From positions 124,001-188,000 of the forward strand of contig NZ_NSLC01000005.1 of the NCBI RefSeq assembly GCF_020144925.1: a stretch of DNA of 64,000 nt, in the 5' to 3' direction. The notes below the pieces were generated by a model. That model was not told the origin of the DNA and ran no database searches. It saw only the letters and a program-made list of their open reading frames with translations. The stretch's first letter is position 1; each line of letters opens with the position of its first letter. The translations under genes and the position numbers were made by a program. Below are positions 35,749-45,100 of the stretch, piece after piece. This DNA is from Afifella sp. IM 167. Its GTDB lineage: Bacteria; Pseudomonadota; Alphaproteobacteria; Rhizobiales; Afifellaceae.

Positions 35749-36804
35749 TCATCCCTGTCTCGCAGGCTCCGGCTTTTTGCCCGCATCGAGCAGAGCCGAG
35801 GTGTCGAGGCGGAAGCGCAGGCTCTCCCCGGGCGCGATCGCAGCGCTGCCGGGCGCATAGGCGACGAGGTTGGCGCCCTTTGGATCGGCGAGCGACAGGC
35901 GTTGCCGCGTTCCCTCAAAGACGCTTTCCCGCACGGTGAAGGCGAGCGGCCCGTTCTCGTCCGGGCTCAGCGCCTCCGGCCGGAAGGCGATCTGCCCCGC
36001 GCCATTTATCGAAGCCGGCACCGGTACGTCCCCGGCGGGAGAGTGGAAGACCCCCTCCGTCACCGTCCCGCAGAGCTCGTTCACGATGCCGAAGAAATGC
36101 GCCACATAGGGGCTCGCCGGGCGGAAATAGACCTCCCTCGGCGTGCCGGCCTGCGCGATCGCGCCCTTCTGCATGACGACGATACGGTCGCCGAGCGCCA
36201 GCGCTTCCGCCTGGTCGTGGGTGACGTAGACGGCGGTCGCGCCCTGCGCCCGGATCATCGCGGCGATCTCCGCCCGCAGACCCTCGCGCAGACCGGCATC
36301 GAGCGCCGTCAACGGCTCGTCGAGGAGGATGATGGAAGGGCGCGGGGCGAGGGCGCGCGCCAGCGCCACGCGCTGGCGCTGGCCGCCGGAAAGCTGGTCG
36401 ACGCGTCTGCCGGCGAGTTCCGTCAGCTGTGCCGTCGCCAGCATTTCCTGGACGCGCGCGGCCCTTTCCGGGCGCCGCCAGCGCTGCACCCGCAGCCCGT
36501 AGCCGATATTGCCGGCCACGCTCATATGCGGAAAGAGCGCATAGGACTGGAAGACGATGCCGACGCCCCGCTGCTCGATCGGCGCCGCCGTCACGTCCTT
36601 TCCGTTGAAGAGGACGCGCCCGCCCTCGTCGGGCCGGTCGAGGCCGGAAAGGAGGCGCAGCAGCGTGGTCTTGCCGCAGCCGGAAGGGCCGAGAATGACG
36701 ACGACCTCGCCGGGGTCCACCGTGAGGTCGGTGGCGGCCAGCGCCTTCGTGCCGTCGCCATAGGTCTTGGCGCAGCCGATCAGCCGGATCTCTGCTCCGC
36801 TCAC
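35749..36804 (-). CDS. ABC importer ATP-binding protein (PotA/FbpC type)
   Basis: 351 aa. Walker A GPSGCGKTT (about 40-48), signature LSGGQRQRVALARAL, Walker B IILLDEPLTALD and the H-loop in YVTHDQAEA. The C-terminal third is a TOBE-like regulatory domain (FRPEALSPDE). GTG start; its first bases overlap the permease stop (GTGA), so it is translationally coupled. Energises the importer whose permeases and binding protein are encoded upstream. This ATPase class serves polyamine, iron, thiamine and phosphonate uptake. Confidence 0.92.
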   Translation of the reverse strand: MSGAEIRLIGCAKTYGDGTKALAATDLTVDPGEVVVILGPSGCGKTTLLRLLSGLDRPDEGGRVLFNGKDVTAAPIEQRGVGIVFQSYALFPHMSVAGNIGYGLRVQRWRRPERAARVQEMLATAQLTELAGRRVDQLSGGQRQRVALARALAPRPSIILLDEPLTALDAGLREGLRAEIAAMIRAQGATAVYVTHDQAEALALGDRIVVMQKGAIAQAGTPREVYFRPASPYVAHFFGIVNELCGTVTEGVFHSPAGDVPVPASINGAGQIAFRPEALSPDENGPLAFTVRESVFEGTRQRLSLADPKGANLVAYAPGSAAIAPGESLRFRLDTSALLDAGKKPEPARQG

Positions 36805-37625
36805 GCGTTTTTCCTCAGCCGCGGGCGCAACAGCTCGGCCATTGCCATGACGGCGGAGGCGAGCGCGATGAGGACGAGCGACATGACGGCCGCGGCCGGC
36901 AGGTCGGAGCCGGTGTCGGAGATCTTGGAATAAAGCACCATGGGAAGGATCGCGATTTGCGTGCCGGAAAGGGCGAGGGCCGTGCCGTAGGCGCCGAGCG
37001 CCACCGCGGCGCAGAGCGCGAAGGCGACGAGGCAGGCCGGCATCAGCTGCGGCAGGGCGATGTCGGCGAAGGCCCTGAGCGGCGAGGCGCCGAGCGCCCG
37101 CGCCGCGGCCAGCTGCTCGCGCTCGAAATTGACCACCACCGGCAGGATGACGAGGACGGCGCGCGGGATGAGATAGTAGCAATAGGCGATGGCGAGCCCC
37201 GCCGGCGTGTAGATGAGCCCGCCGACGAAGGCGGGGTCCGCGCCGATCTCCGCCAGGAGCATCGTCACGAAGCCCGCCCGTCCGAAGACGAGGATGAAGC
37301 CGTAGGCGACGACGAGGCCGGAGAAGGAGAGCGGCACGGCGATGATGGTCAGAAGCGTCGCGCGCCGCGCCGGCGAAAGACGCGCCAGATGCAGGCTGAC
37401 GCCGAGCCCGATCACCGTCGAGACGGCCGGCGCGAGCGTGCCGAGGATGGCGCTGCCCCTGACGCCGCGCCAGAACACCGGATCGGAAAAGACGCGCGAA
37501 AAGGCGCCGCCGCCGTCGGCGAGCGCCTCCTTGACGATGCCGGCGAGCGGCCAGGCGAGGAAGATCAGAAGAAAGGCGCCGGCGGGAGCCGCCAGCGCCA
37601 GTCTTTTGGGTCGGCCGTCCGTCAT
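36801..37625 (-). CDS. ABC importer permease 1
   Basis: 274 aa binding-protein-dependent permease with six helices. After the first helix comes a periplasmic loop. The EAA motif AARALGASPLRAFADIALPQLMP (about 168-190) is the contact with the ATPase. The start ATG at 37625 is 25 bp after the binding-protein gene stop; the frame further upstream is not coding-like. Third of four importer genes on the minus strand. Confidence 0.9.
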   Translation of the reverse strand: MTDGRPKRLALAAPAGAFLLIFLAWPLAGIVKEALADGGGAFSRVFSDPVFWRGVRGSAILGTLAPAVSTVIGLGVSLHLARLSPARRATLLTIIAVPLSFSGLVVAYGFILVFGRAGFVTMLLAEIGADPAFVGGLIYTPAGLAIAYCYYLIPRAVLVILPVVVNFEREQLAAARALGASPLRAFADIALPQLMPACLVAFALCAAVALGAYGTALALSGTQIAILPMVLYSKISDTGSDLPAAAVMSLVLIALASAVMAMAELLRPRLRKNA

Positions 37626-37650
37626 GAAGCGGGCGCGCCTTTGATGGTTC

Positions 37651-38715
37651 TCACTGGCCGAGCACCGCCTGTGCCCAGGCCTGGTCGATCTCGGCCTTGT
37701 GCGCCTTGGCCTTGGCGACGTCGAGCGGCTGAAGCTGCGGGGCGGCCGGCATCGCCTCGGCGACCTCGGCGGGAAGCGCCACGCCCGGCACGGAAGGCCG
37801 CACATAGCCGTCGGCGAAGCGCGCCTGGCCTTCCTCGGTCATGATGAAGTTGAGCCACAGCTTGCCGGCGTTCGGATGCGGCGCGTCCTTGACGAGGCTG
37901 ATCGCATAGGGCGCGGCGGCGGAGGCTTCTTCCGGAATGACCACCTCGACGGCGTCGCCCATCCCGTCCTTGTACTTCGCCTTCAGCCCGTCGTTCTCGT
38001 AGCCGATATAGATCGGGATCTCGCCCTTCACGAACTGCGCATAGGGCGTCGTGCCGACGGTCCGCATCACCGTGCCGGCATCGTGCAGGCGCTTCAGATA
38101 GTCGATGCCCGGCATCACGTCGTCCATGGAGCCGCCATTGGCGAGCGCGGCCGCGAAGACCAGCACCTGGCCCTGGCCGGTGGAGCGCGGATCGAGATAG
38201 ACGACCGTGTTCTTGTATTTCGGGTCCATCAGGTCCTGCCAGCTATGCGGCACGTCCTCCACGAGGTTCTTGTTGACCAGGAAGGCGATGTTGAGCGTGT
38301 GGATGGTGAACCACTTGCCTTCCGGGTTCTTGAAGGGCTCCGGCAGCTTGTCGAAATTCACCGGCTCGAAGCCGGCGACCACGTCCTTTTCGGCCGCGTC
38401 GAGGGCCGAACCGGCGAAATAGTAGGCCGTGTCCGCCTGCGGGCGGTTCTGCGCCTTTTCCAGCGCCACCACCGTCGCGGCCGAGCCGAGGTCGTTGTAG
38501 ACGATCTCTACCCCCGGATAGCGCTCCTTGAAGGCCTTGAACTGGGCCGCCCAGTTCGCCCAGGTCGGGCCGGTATCGAAGGAGACGATGAGGCCCTCCT
38601 CCTGCGCTTTTTCGTAAAGGGCCTGTTCGCCCTCGTAGAGCTCGGGGCCGTCGAAGGCCTCGGCGGCGGAGGCGAAAGCCAGCACCGCCGCGGCAGCCAG
38701 CAGCAATTTCTTCAT
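37651..38715 (-). CDS. ABC importer substrate-binding protein
   Basis: 354 aa. Signal peptide MKKLLLAAAAVLAFASAAEA, then a periplasmic binding-protein fold of the iron/polyamine/phosphonate type (extracellular solute-binding protein family): FKERYPGVEIVYNDLGS, RSTGQGQVLVFA and LVKDAPHPNAGKLWLNFIM. The last block is typical of AfuA/FbpA-like proteins. The substrate is not certain. Its ATG shares a base with the stop of permease 2 (TGATG), and a GGAGAGAAGC site precedes it. Confidence 0.9.
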   Translation of the reverse strand: MKKLLLAAAAVLAFASAAEAFDGPELYEGEQALYEKAQEEGLIVSFDTGPTWANWAAQFKAFKERYPGVEIVYNDLGSAATVVALEKAQNRPQADTAYYFAGSALDAAEKDVVAGFEPVNFDKLPEPFKNPEGKWFTIHTLNIAFLVNKNLVEDVPHSWQDLMDPKYKNTVVYLDPRSTGQGQVLVFAAALANGGSMDDVMPGIDYLKRLHDAGTVMRTVGTTPYAQFVKGEIPIYIGYENDGLKAKYKDGMGDAVEVVIPEEASAAAPYAISLVKDAPHPNAGKLWLNFIMTEEGQARFADGYVRPSVPGVALPAEVAEAMPAAPQLQPLDVAKAKAHKAEIDQAWAQAVLGQ

Positions 38716-39491
38716 CAGCTTCTCTCCTTCATGGTGGCGGAGGACAGCACGGCAGACGCCGTCCCGGTAAAGAGCGAAAGGACGAGCAGGATCACCGTCG
38801 CCGCGCAGGCAAAGCCCGTGGCGCCGTAGAAGGCCTGCAGGAGAACGATCGGATAGGTGCGGTCGAGGAAGCCGGCGATCAGGTTGGAGAGCTGGAACTC
38901 GCCGATGGAGATCGCCGAGACGGTGACGAGGCCGGTCAGGAGGCTCGTCGCCGAGACCGGCACGACGATGTCGAGGAGGCGCCGCCAGAAGCCGGCGCCG
39001 AGCGAGGCGGCCGCCGCTTCCATTTCGCTGAGCCGCAGCGCCGCCATGTCGCTCATCAAAGTGGCGACGAGATAGGGCAGGGTGAGCAGCGTGTGGCCCG
39101 CCACGAGCAGCCAGGGCGAGCCGAGCCAGGGCGTCGCGGCGGTCGAGAAGGCGATGATGAAGCCGAAGCCGAGCGTGATCTCGGGCGCGGCGACCGGCAC
39201 CAGCATGGCAAAACGCACCAGCCGCGAAAAGGCGCCCCCCGTCGCGCTGACCGCCGCATAGGCGAGCGGCAGGCCGAGGAGCGTGCCGGCGAGGCAGGTG
39301 CCGCCGGTGACCTTCAGGCTGGTGAAGAAGGCCCGGGTAAAGCTCGGATCCTCGATCACCTGCCGGTACCATTCGCCCGTCAGGCCGGAGGGAAACAGCG
39401 TGTTCGTCCAGCTTTCACCCAGCGAGCCGACGAACAGCAGGACGATCGGCAGAGCCAGATAGGTCAGGTAGGCCCACGTCACGGCCGCCAC
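38715..39491 (-). CDS. ABC importer permease 2
   Basis: 258 aa permease with about six helices. The EAA loop EMEAAAASLGAGFWRRLLDIVVP is at about 152-174. GTG start at 39491. First gene of the importer operon permease 2, binding protein, permease 1, ATPase. Putting a permease before the binding protein is less usual than binding protein first. The LOG-like gene lies 111 bp upstream on the same strand. Confidence 0.88.
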   Translation of the reverse strand: MAAVTWAYLTYLALPIVLLFVGSLGESWTNTLFPSGLTGEWYRQVIEDPSFTRAFFTSLKVTGGTCLAGTLLGLPLAYAAVSATGGAFSRLVRFAMLVPVAAPEITLGFGFIIAFSTAATPWLGSPWLLVAGHTLLTLPYLVATLMSDMAALRLSEMEAAAASLGAGFWRRLLDIVVPVSATSLLTGLVTVSAISIGEFQLSNLIAGFLDRTYPIVLLQAFYGATGFACAATVILLVLSLFTGTASAVLSSATMKERS

Positions 39492-39602
39492 TCGTTTCCC
39501 CCTTCACGCGCTTTTTGAGATGCCCCGATGGTCGACAACTTCCATAGAAGCGCGCTTTGTAAGTTTTATGACGCTCCTTTCCGGGCGGAGCAAGACCCGA
39601 TC

Positions 39603-40232
39603 TCAGCTTGCCTGCGGCAGGGCGAGCACGTGGCGCGCCAGCCGCTCCAGAACCTCCGGAAGGGAGGCGCAGCGGATCGCGCCCTTCACCTCGGGCGCTC
39701 CCTCCATGGCCAGCACCAGCCGGTCCCAGTGCAGGCCGTAGGCGATTTCCGACAGCGTGCCGTAGCCGCCGCCCACGGCGACGAGCGCCGTGCAGGCGCG
39801 GGCGAGCACGGCGTTGCGCGCCGTGCCGATCCCGGTCGCCAGCGGGATGGCGACATAGGGGTTGGCGCTTTCCCATTCCTCGTCCGGCAAAAGCCCGATC
39901 GGCAGGCCGCCGGCCTCCAGGTTGCCGCGGCAGGCGGCTTCCATGACGCCGCCCCTGCCGCCGCAGGCCATCTGCACGCCGAGCTCGCCGAGGGCGCGGC
40001 CGAGCGCCTGCGCGACCTCCGCCTGCCGGCCTTCCGGCTCGCGCGGCCCGATGACGCCGACCGGAATGCGCCGCACCCTCGGCCCGTGCATGACGGCCGT
40101 GGCCGCCTCGATGAGGCTCGCGGGGGCCGCGTCGCCGGGCGCGCGACCTGCCACCCAGCGCCGCTCCCAGGCATCGAAAAGGCTGTCGCCCCGCCATAGC
40201 GTGCCGTCGCTGGCGAGCGTGAGGTCTGGCAT
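39603..40232 (-). CDS. LOG/SLOG-type nucleotide-binding protein (TIGR00725-like)
   Basis: 209 aa. Rossmann-like SLOG fold with PVGVIGPRE, LGRALGELGVQMACGGRGGVMEAACRG (about 75-101) and ALVAVGGGYGTLSEIAYGL. It resembles TIGR00725 proteins and is distantly related to cytokinin-activating LOG enzymes, but lacks the canonical PGGxGTxEE form (here GGGYGTLSE). Its ligand or reaction is unknown. It lies upstream of the importer operon on the same strand and divergent from the DeoR regulator. Confidence 0.75.
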   Translation of the reverse strand: MPDLTLASDGTLWRGDSLFDAWERRWVAGRAPGDAAPASLIEAATAVMHGPRVRRIPVGVIGPREPEGRQAEVAQALGRALGELGVQMACGGRGGVMEAACRGNLEAGGLPIGLLPDEEWESANPYVAIPLATGIGTARNAVLARACTALVAVGGGYGTLSEIAYGLHWDRLVLAMEGAPEVKGAIRCASLPEVLERLARHVLALPQAS

Positions 40233-40264
40233 GAAGATCGGCTCCCGTGATATGTCTGGAGGTG

Positions 40265-41098
40265 ATGATCGAAAACTTACACGATCCGAATGTGCCGGGC
40301 GAGCGCCGCGAGCTCATTCTGACGGCGCTTCGCCAGGACGGCTTCGTCACCATCGACGTGCTCTCGCAGCGCTTCGGCTGCTCGGCGCAGACCGTCCGGC
40401 GCGATCTGATCGCCATGGAAGCGGCGGGTCTTCTGAAGCGTTTTCACGGCGGTGCCAGCCCGGCCGAGGCGGCGGCCCGGCCCTCCTATCGCGACAAGCG
40501 CGAGCGCCACACCGCCGCCAAGCAGGAGATCGCGGCGGCCGCCGTGGCGCTGGTGGCGAGCGGCGAGAGCTTCTTTCTCGATGTCGGCACCACCATCGAG
40601 GCCCTTGCCCAGGCGCTGCGGGCCGCCTTCGATGCGGGCGGCCTCAGCGAAGGGCGCGCCGTCTGCGCCGGCCTCAACGCCGCCTCCATCCTTGCCGGGG
40701 CGCGCGGCCTTGCCGTCGAGATCCTGCCGGGCGAGGTGCGCACGCCGGATGGGGCGATCACCGGGGCCTCCGCCGCCCTCGCCCTTTCGGGGCTCCGTCT
40801 CGATCATGCCTTTCTCGGCGCCTCCGCCGTCGACGAGGAGGGGGCGCCATGGGATTTCGATCCGGCCAAGATCGCCGTCAAGCAGGCGGCCATCGAGGCG
40901 GCGCGCGATGCCTGGGTCCTCGCCGATACCAGCAAGTTCTCCCGTTCGGCCCCGCGCCGGCTCTGCCGGGTGCGGGCGCTGCGCGGCATCGTCCTCGAAG
41001 CCGGCCCGCCCGCCCGGGCCGCCGCCGCGCTGGAGGCGGCGGGCTGCGCGCTCGTTCTGCCCGTGAAGGATAGGCAAGCCGGCCGGCTCAGCGCCTGA
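40265..41098 (+). CDS. DeoR/GlpR-family transcriptional regulator
   Basis: 277 aa. The N-terminal DeoR helix-turn-helix is RRELILTALRQDGFVTIDVL, FGCSAQTVRRDLIAMEAAGLL, followed by KRFHGGAS. The sugar-phosphate-sensing DeoRC domain follows (FLDVGTTIEAL, LADTSKFSRSAP). The start at 40265 has CTGGAGGTG upstream; a GTG at 40247 is possible. Divergent from the LOG-like gene and importer operon, so local control by a phosphorylated sugar or related ligand is inferred. Confidence 0.9.
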   Translation: MIENLHDPNVPGERRELILTALRQDGFVTIDVLSQRFGCSAQTVRRDLIAMEAAGLLKRFHGGASPAEAAARPSYRDKRERHTAAKQEIAAAAVALVASGESFFLDVGTTIEALAQALRAAFDAGGLSEGRAVCAGLNAASILAGARGLAVEILPGEVRTPDGAITGASAALALSGLRLDHAFLGASAVDEEGAPWDFDPAKIAVKQAAIEAARDAWVLADTSKFSRSAPRRLCRVRALRGIVLEAGPPARAAAALEAAGCALVLPVKDRQAGRLSA

Positions 41099-41161
41099 GC
41101 CGCGCGGCCCGCCTGAGCTGCGCTCTCTGCCCGGCGCTATCTGGCCCCCCTATCTGGCCCC

Positions 41162-42154
41162 CTATCTGGAAAGCAACCTGCCGAGCGCCCAGCCGAGCGC
41201 CCCACCGGCCAGGATCCCGGCGCCGATGCCGATCGCCTCGCTGTGCTCGGCCGCCCAGAGCGCCGGCGCGTTCTGTGTCGCCCGCGCGTCGAAGCGGCCA
41301 TGCGCGGCATAGCCGCCGGCAACCGGGTCGTAGAGATTGTCCGGCCGCTCTTTCTCCGCTTCGTCGGATTGCTGGCCGCTCCAGGCGGTGCGCGCCAGCA
41401 GCCGGTCGAGATAGCCCGGCATGAACTTCTGGCCGATGATCGCCGTGATCGCCGAGCGCGCCACCCAGAGCTCGCGGCGCGGATGCAGCGCCGTATAGTG
41501 GATCGCCTCGGCCGCCACTTCCGGCTGGAAGATCGGCCCAAGGGGTTTCGCGCGGTTGGGCAGCTTGTTGCGGGCCCAGTCGAATTGCGGCGTGTTCACC
41601 GCCGGCAGGTGCACGGCCGAGATCTTGATGCGCGAGCGCTGGTGGATGAGTTCGGAACGCAGCGAATCGAGAAAGCCGACGATGGCGTGCTTGGCCCCGC
41701 AATAGGGCGCCTGCAGCGGGATCGAGCGATAGGCGAGCGCCGAGCCGACGGCGACGATGGTGCCGCGGTCGCGCAGGCGCATGCGCTTCAGCGCCGAAAG
41801 CGTGCCGTTGACGCAGCCGAGATAGGTGACTTCCGTGACGCGGCGGAATTCTTCCGCGCTGATATCCTCCACCGGGGCGAGGATGGTCACCATCGCCGAG
41901 TTGATCCAGATGTCGATCGACCCGAAGCGACGCTCCACCTCCTCCGCGGCCGCGTCCACCGCTGCGGCGTCGGCGACGTCGATGGCGAAGATCTCCGCCT
42001 CGCCGCCGAGCGCGCGCACCTCCTCGGCGGTTTCCTCCAGCCTCTGACGCCCGCGGGCGATGAGGCCGAGCCGCGCGCCCTCGCGTGCGAAGCGCCGCGT
42101 CACGGCGCGGCCCACACCGGCCGAGGCACCGGTGATGACAACCGTTCTGCGCAT
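41162..42154 (-). CDS. SDR family oxidoreductase with C-terminal hydrophobic tail
   Basis: 330 aa, longer than a classical SDR of about 250. TGASAGVGRAVTRRFA (about 8-23), WINSAM in place of NNAG, VGSALAYRSIPLQAPYCGAKHA with the Ser-Tyr-Lys set, then an added region of about 80 residues. The tail ends in a glycine-rich hydrophobic segment GIGAGILAGGALGWALG, likely membrane-anchoring. The substrate is unknown. The start at 42154 follows AGGGGACAG. Confidence 0.87.
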   Translation of the reverse strand: MRRTVVITGASAGVGRAVTRRFAREGARLGLIARGRQRLEETAEEVRALGGEAEIFAIDVADAAAVDAAAEEVERRFGSIDIWINSAMVTILAPVEDISAEEFRRVTEVTYLGCVNGTLSALKRMRLRDRGTIVAVGSALAYRSIPLQAPYCGAKHAIVGFLDSLRSELIHQRSRIKISAVHLPAVNTPQFDWARNKLPNRAKPLGPIFQPEVAAEAIHYTALHPRRELWVARSAITAIIGQKFMPGYLDRLLARTAWSGQQSDEAEKERPDNLYDPVAGGYAAHGRFDARATQNAPALWAAEHSEAIGIGAGILAGGALGWALGRLLSR

Positions 42155-42225
42155 GGTTTTCTGTCCCCTCTGGCGTGTCGGCCGCGGGCCGAAAGCCCGC
42201 CCGGCCGCGAAAGGTTCGGCGCGGC

Positions 42226-42372
42226 TCAGGTCGCGAGCAGGTTCGGGAAGAGACCCAGAAGCCCGACGAGGATGAGATAGGCCGCGACGACGTAGTTCAG
42301 CACCTGCGGCATGACGAGGATGAGGATGCCGGCGACGAGGGCGATCAGCGGCTGGATGTAGATGATGTCCAT
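42226..42372 (-). CDS. DUF3096 small membrane protein
   Basis: 48 aa. MDIIYIQPLIALVAGILILV, then a second helix AAYLILVGLLGL. This is the DUF3096 family of tiny two-helix membrane proteins, function unknown. An AGGAGCAC site precedes the ATG at 42372. It lies 71 bp upstream of the SDR gene on the same strand, and the two may be co-transcribed. Confidence 0.85.
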   Translation of the reverse strand: MDIIYIQPLIALVAGILILVMPQVLNYVVAAYLILVGLLGLFPNLLAT

Positions 42373-42717
42373 GAGGTGCTCCTGTTCTGTGCGCCGTTGC
42401 GGCGCCGCCCGCACCGCCTTTGTGGCGGCGGGGCAGACGGGAAACGGTCGCGGCCCTGCCTCGTTGCCGCCGGCGCCGAAATTTTTGCGCATCGCAGCAT
42501 GCGCTGGTGCGCCCTCCGGGTCCCCGCGCAGGCCTTCCGCGGCCGATCGGCCTCGGTGATCTCGCTGGGGGCCGCCCGGCGCTTGTCGCCTGGAAGAGCC
42601 ATGTGGAGGAGGCCGCCCAGGTCTTGCGCGGGGGCGCTCCTCCCCCTCTGAGCCGGCAGAACAATCTCCGTGACGGACTCTTGACGCGCGCCCGCCCGCG
42701 CGCGTCTCATCGCTTCG
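42373..42717. other. Intergenic region, no gene seen
   Basis: 345 bp between the divergent DUF3096 and YiiX-like genes. Frames here are GC-composition artefacts with no family features. The region presumably carries both promoters; no convincing operator or repeat was found. Confidence 0.5.
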
Positions 42718-43542
42718 ATGTCTCGGGAAACCGCCACCCTCTTCGATCGTATCGGCCATCGTCTCGCGCGCCTCCTGGAGCGTGAGACCGGCAGCTACGA
42801 AGCCTTCAACACCTTCGAGCCGGAGGTGCTGCGCAAGCTGTTGAAGCCGGGCGACATCGTCCTCGTCGAGGGGAGGGCCTACATCTCGCAGGTCGTGAAG
42901 TACCTCACCCAGTCGACCTGGTCGCATTCGGCGCTCTATGTCGGCGACATTCCCAGCGCTCTCACCTCGCAGGGCGAGCCGCACTGCCTGATCGAGGTCG
43001 ATGCCAGCGAGGGCTGCATCTCCGTGCCGCTGTCGCGCTACGCCACCTACAACGTGCGCATCTGCCGGCCGGTCGGGCTCTCCTCGGCCGACCGCAAGGC
43101 CGTGACCGAGTTCATGCTCGGCAAGATCGGCCTGAAATACGACATGAAGAACATCTTCGACCTCTTGCGCTACTTCTTCCCGCTGCCGCTGCCGGCCCGC
43201 TGGCGGCGGCGCGCCATTTCCATCGGCTCGGGAGATCCGACGCGCGCCATCTGCTCCTCGCTGATCGCCGAGGCCTATCAGCGCGTGCACTACCCGATCC
43301 TGCCCGTCATCCGGCACGACGACAAACGCCGGCCGGGCATCTGGCGCAAGCGCCGGGAGATCTATTTCATCCGCCACCATTCGCTCTTCGCGCCGCGCGA
43401 CTTCGACCTCTCGCCCTATTTCTCGGTGGTGAAGCCGACGCTGGAGAACGGCTTCAACTACAAGCGCCTCGTCTGGGGCGATGGGGAGCCGCCGGAGGAT
43501 CGGGAAGCACAACCTGAGAGTAAGACCGAAGAGCCCGCTTAG
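42718..43542 (+). CDS. YiiX/YebB-like NlpC/P60 cysteine hydrolase
   Basis: 274 aa, no signal peptide. The permuted papain-like fold is shown by LKPGDIVLVEG, then TWSHSALYVGD with the catalytic histidine, and TRAICSSLIAEAYQ with the catalytic cysteine after it. These proteins hydrolyse amide or thioester bonds, and some act on lipids or peptidoglycan; no substrate is assigned. The C-terminus (last 20 residues) is acidic and disordered. Confidence 0.82.
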   Translation: MSRETATLFDRIGHRLARLLERETGSYEAFNTFEPEVLRKLLKPGDIVLVEGRAYISQVVKYLTQSTWSHSALYVGDIPSALTSQGEPHCLIEVDASEGCISVPLSRYATYNVRICRPVGLSSADRKAVTEFMLGKIGLKYDMKNIFDLLRYFFPLPLPARWRRRAISIGSGDPTRAICSSLIAEAYQRVHYPILPVIRHDDKRRPGIWRKRREIYFIRHHSLFAPRDFDLSPYFSVVKPTLENGFNYKRLVWGDGEPPEDREAQPESKTEEPA

Positions 43543-43609
43543 GCCACGTGCCGGATTGACCGCGGAGCGGGCTCCCGCTCACGCCCAGCCCCCACGCCAA
43601 TGGCGGCGC

Positions 43610-44965
43610 TCAGTCGACGCTGCGAATATAGGCCTTCACGTCGAACTTCCGTTCCAGCCCGCTGCGGGTCATCGGGCGCACGGTGCCGTAGACCGCGTTC
43701 TCCTGGAAGGGACGGTCATGCAGGCCGAGCGTCCACAGGTTGTTGGCGAAGGAATTGTGGTCGCCGCCGTCGAGGAAGTAGCGGTTGTTGAGCGCCATGA
43801 TAGTCGACAGAGCGTATTGCGGGCTGGAGGCCCATCGCAGGATCTGCTTGGCCCAGTACATCCGCAGATGGTTGTGCAGGTAGCCGGTCGCCTTCATCTG
43901 CCGCATGGCCGCGTTCCAGGCCTCGTCGCCCGTCTTCGCCTCTTCCATCTCCGCCGCCGTGTAGCCGGGATTGCGCGCATCGCCGCGATGCTTCTCCAGC
44001 GTCGCGCGCGCCCAATCCGGCAGCGCCTCGTAACTGTCGTACCCGTCCCGGTAGTGGCACCAGTTGGCGGCAAGCTCGCGCCGCACGACGAGCTCCTCCA
44101 GGAAGGAGGCTGAATCCGCCTTGGCATCGCGCGCCTTGAGGGCGATTTCGAGCGGCGAGATCTGCCCGAAGCGCAGATAGGGCGAGAGCATGGAGACCCG
44201 CGCCGCATTGGGATCCGGCCGTTCCTCGTCATACGCGGCAAGGTCGTGGGCAAGGAATTTCGTCAGGCGATCCGCCGCCTGCGCGTGCCCTCCGGTGATC
44301 CAGTCGACCGGCTCCGGCCCCTCGTTTCCGGCAGCCTCCGCGATCGCGTGGTTGTCGCCCGGCTCGATCCCGTCCGGCAGGGAGATGCCGGAGAACGCCT
44401 TGGCGGGCCTGCGCTCCGTGAGGGGCTTCAGGAAATCGTCCAGCTGCCGGTTGATCTTCGGGCGGATGGTGCGGGCCGCGTATTCGGCCTTCTCGCTCGC
44501 CGCCGTCACCGGCACCAGGCAGTCGGTGTCGACCGCGACCGCGGGGCAGGGCGCGTTGTCGCCGAGCCAGCCGCGCCGCTCGCGGTGGTAGCGCAGATAG
44601 CCGACATCGGTGACGGCGATCAGCGCCTTGTCGAGCATCTCCCGGAAGGTCTTCTCCTGCGCCATGGGCAGGACCCGAAAGCCTATGCCGCGTTCGGCAA
44701 GCGTGCCGGCGAGCTCGCAAAGCCCCTCGGCCATGAATGTCGCCTGCCGGCGGGTGATCGGCGGCTCCTCGCCGCCGATCCTGAGAACGACAAGGACCGG
44801 TTTCTCGTAGCGGTCGGCCATGAAGGTGGCGAGTTCGAGCGCGTGGTTGGCCTCCGCCCTCTGGGCTCTGTCCATCCAGTAGAGGACGTAGCTTCCGTCC
44901 TGCGGCGCCTTGCCGTTCAGCCAGGTCAGGCGCGGATTTTCTCCCGGCATGCGTCTCTCCGGCAT
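43610..44965 (-). CDS. phrB: Class II CPD photolyase
   Basis: 451 aa. Blue-light repair of cyclobutane pyrimidine dimers using FADH-. Class II features are YVLYWMDRAQRAEANHALEL near the N-terminus, EELVVRRELAANWCHYRDGY, and KATGYLHNHLRMYWAKQILRW (read as KATGYLH then NHLRMYWAKQILRW) in the FAD domain. Length is typical. The start could be 44965 or 44950. It stands alone, convergent with the YiiX-like gene. Confidence 0.93.
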   Translation of the reverse strand: MPERRMPGENPRLTWLNGKAPQDGSYVLYWMDRAQRAEANHALELATFMADRYEKPVLVVLRIGGEEPPITRRQATFMAEGLCELAGTLAERGIGFRVLPMAQEKTFREMLDKALIAVTDVGYLRYHRERRGWLGDNAPCPAVAVDTDCLVPVTAASEKAEYAARTIRPKINRQLDDFLKPLTERRPAKAFSGISLPDGIEPGDNHAIAEAAGNEGPEPVDWITGGHAQAADRLTKFLAHDLAAYDEERPDPNAARVSMLSPYLRFGQISPLEIALKARDAKADSASFLEELVVRRELAANWCHYRDGYDSYEALPDWARATLEKHRGDARNPGYTAAEMEEAKTGDEAWNAAMRQMKATGYLHNHLRMYWAKQILRWASSPQYALSTIMALNNRYFLDGGDHNSFANNLWTLGLHDRPFQENAVYGTVRPMTRSGLERKFDVKAYIRSVD

Positions 44966-45100
44966 TTTCCTGCGTCCTGCGCCACTTAGGGTGGCAATCG
45001 GCGCACGGAAGGGCGGCGGCCCCGCGCCTGCCTCCGCTCCATGGCGGAACGGTTCGGGCCGCGGCGAGTTCTGCCGTTAACGCAACCAAGGGAGAGCTAC

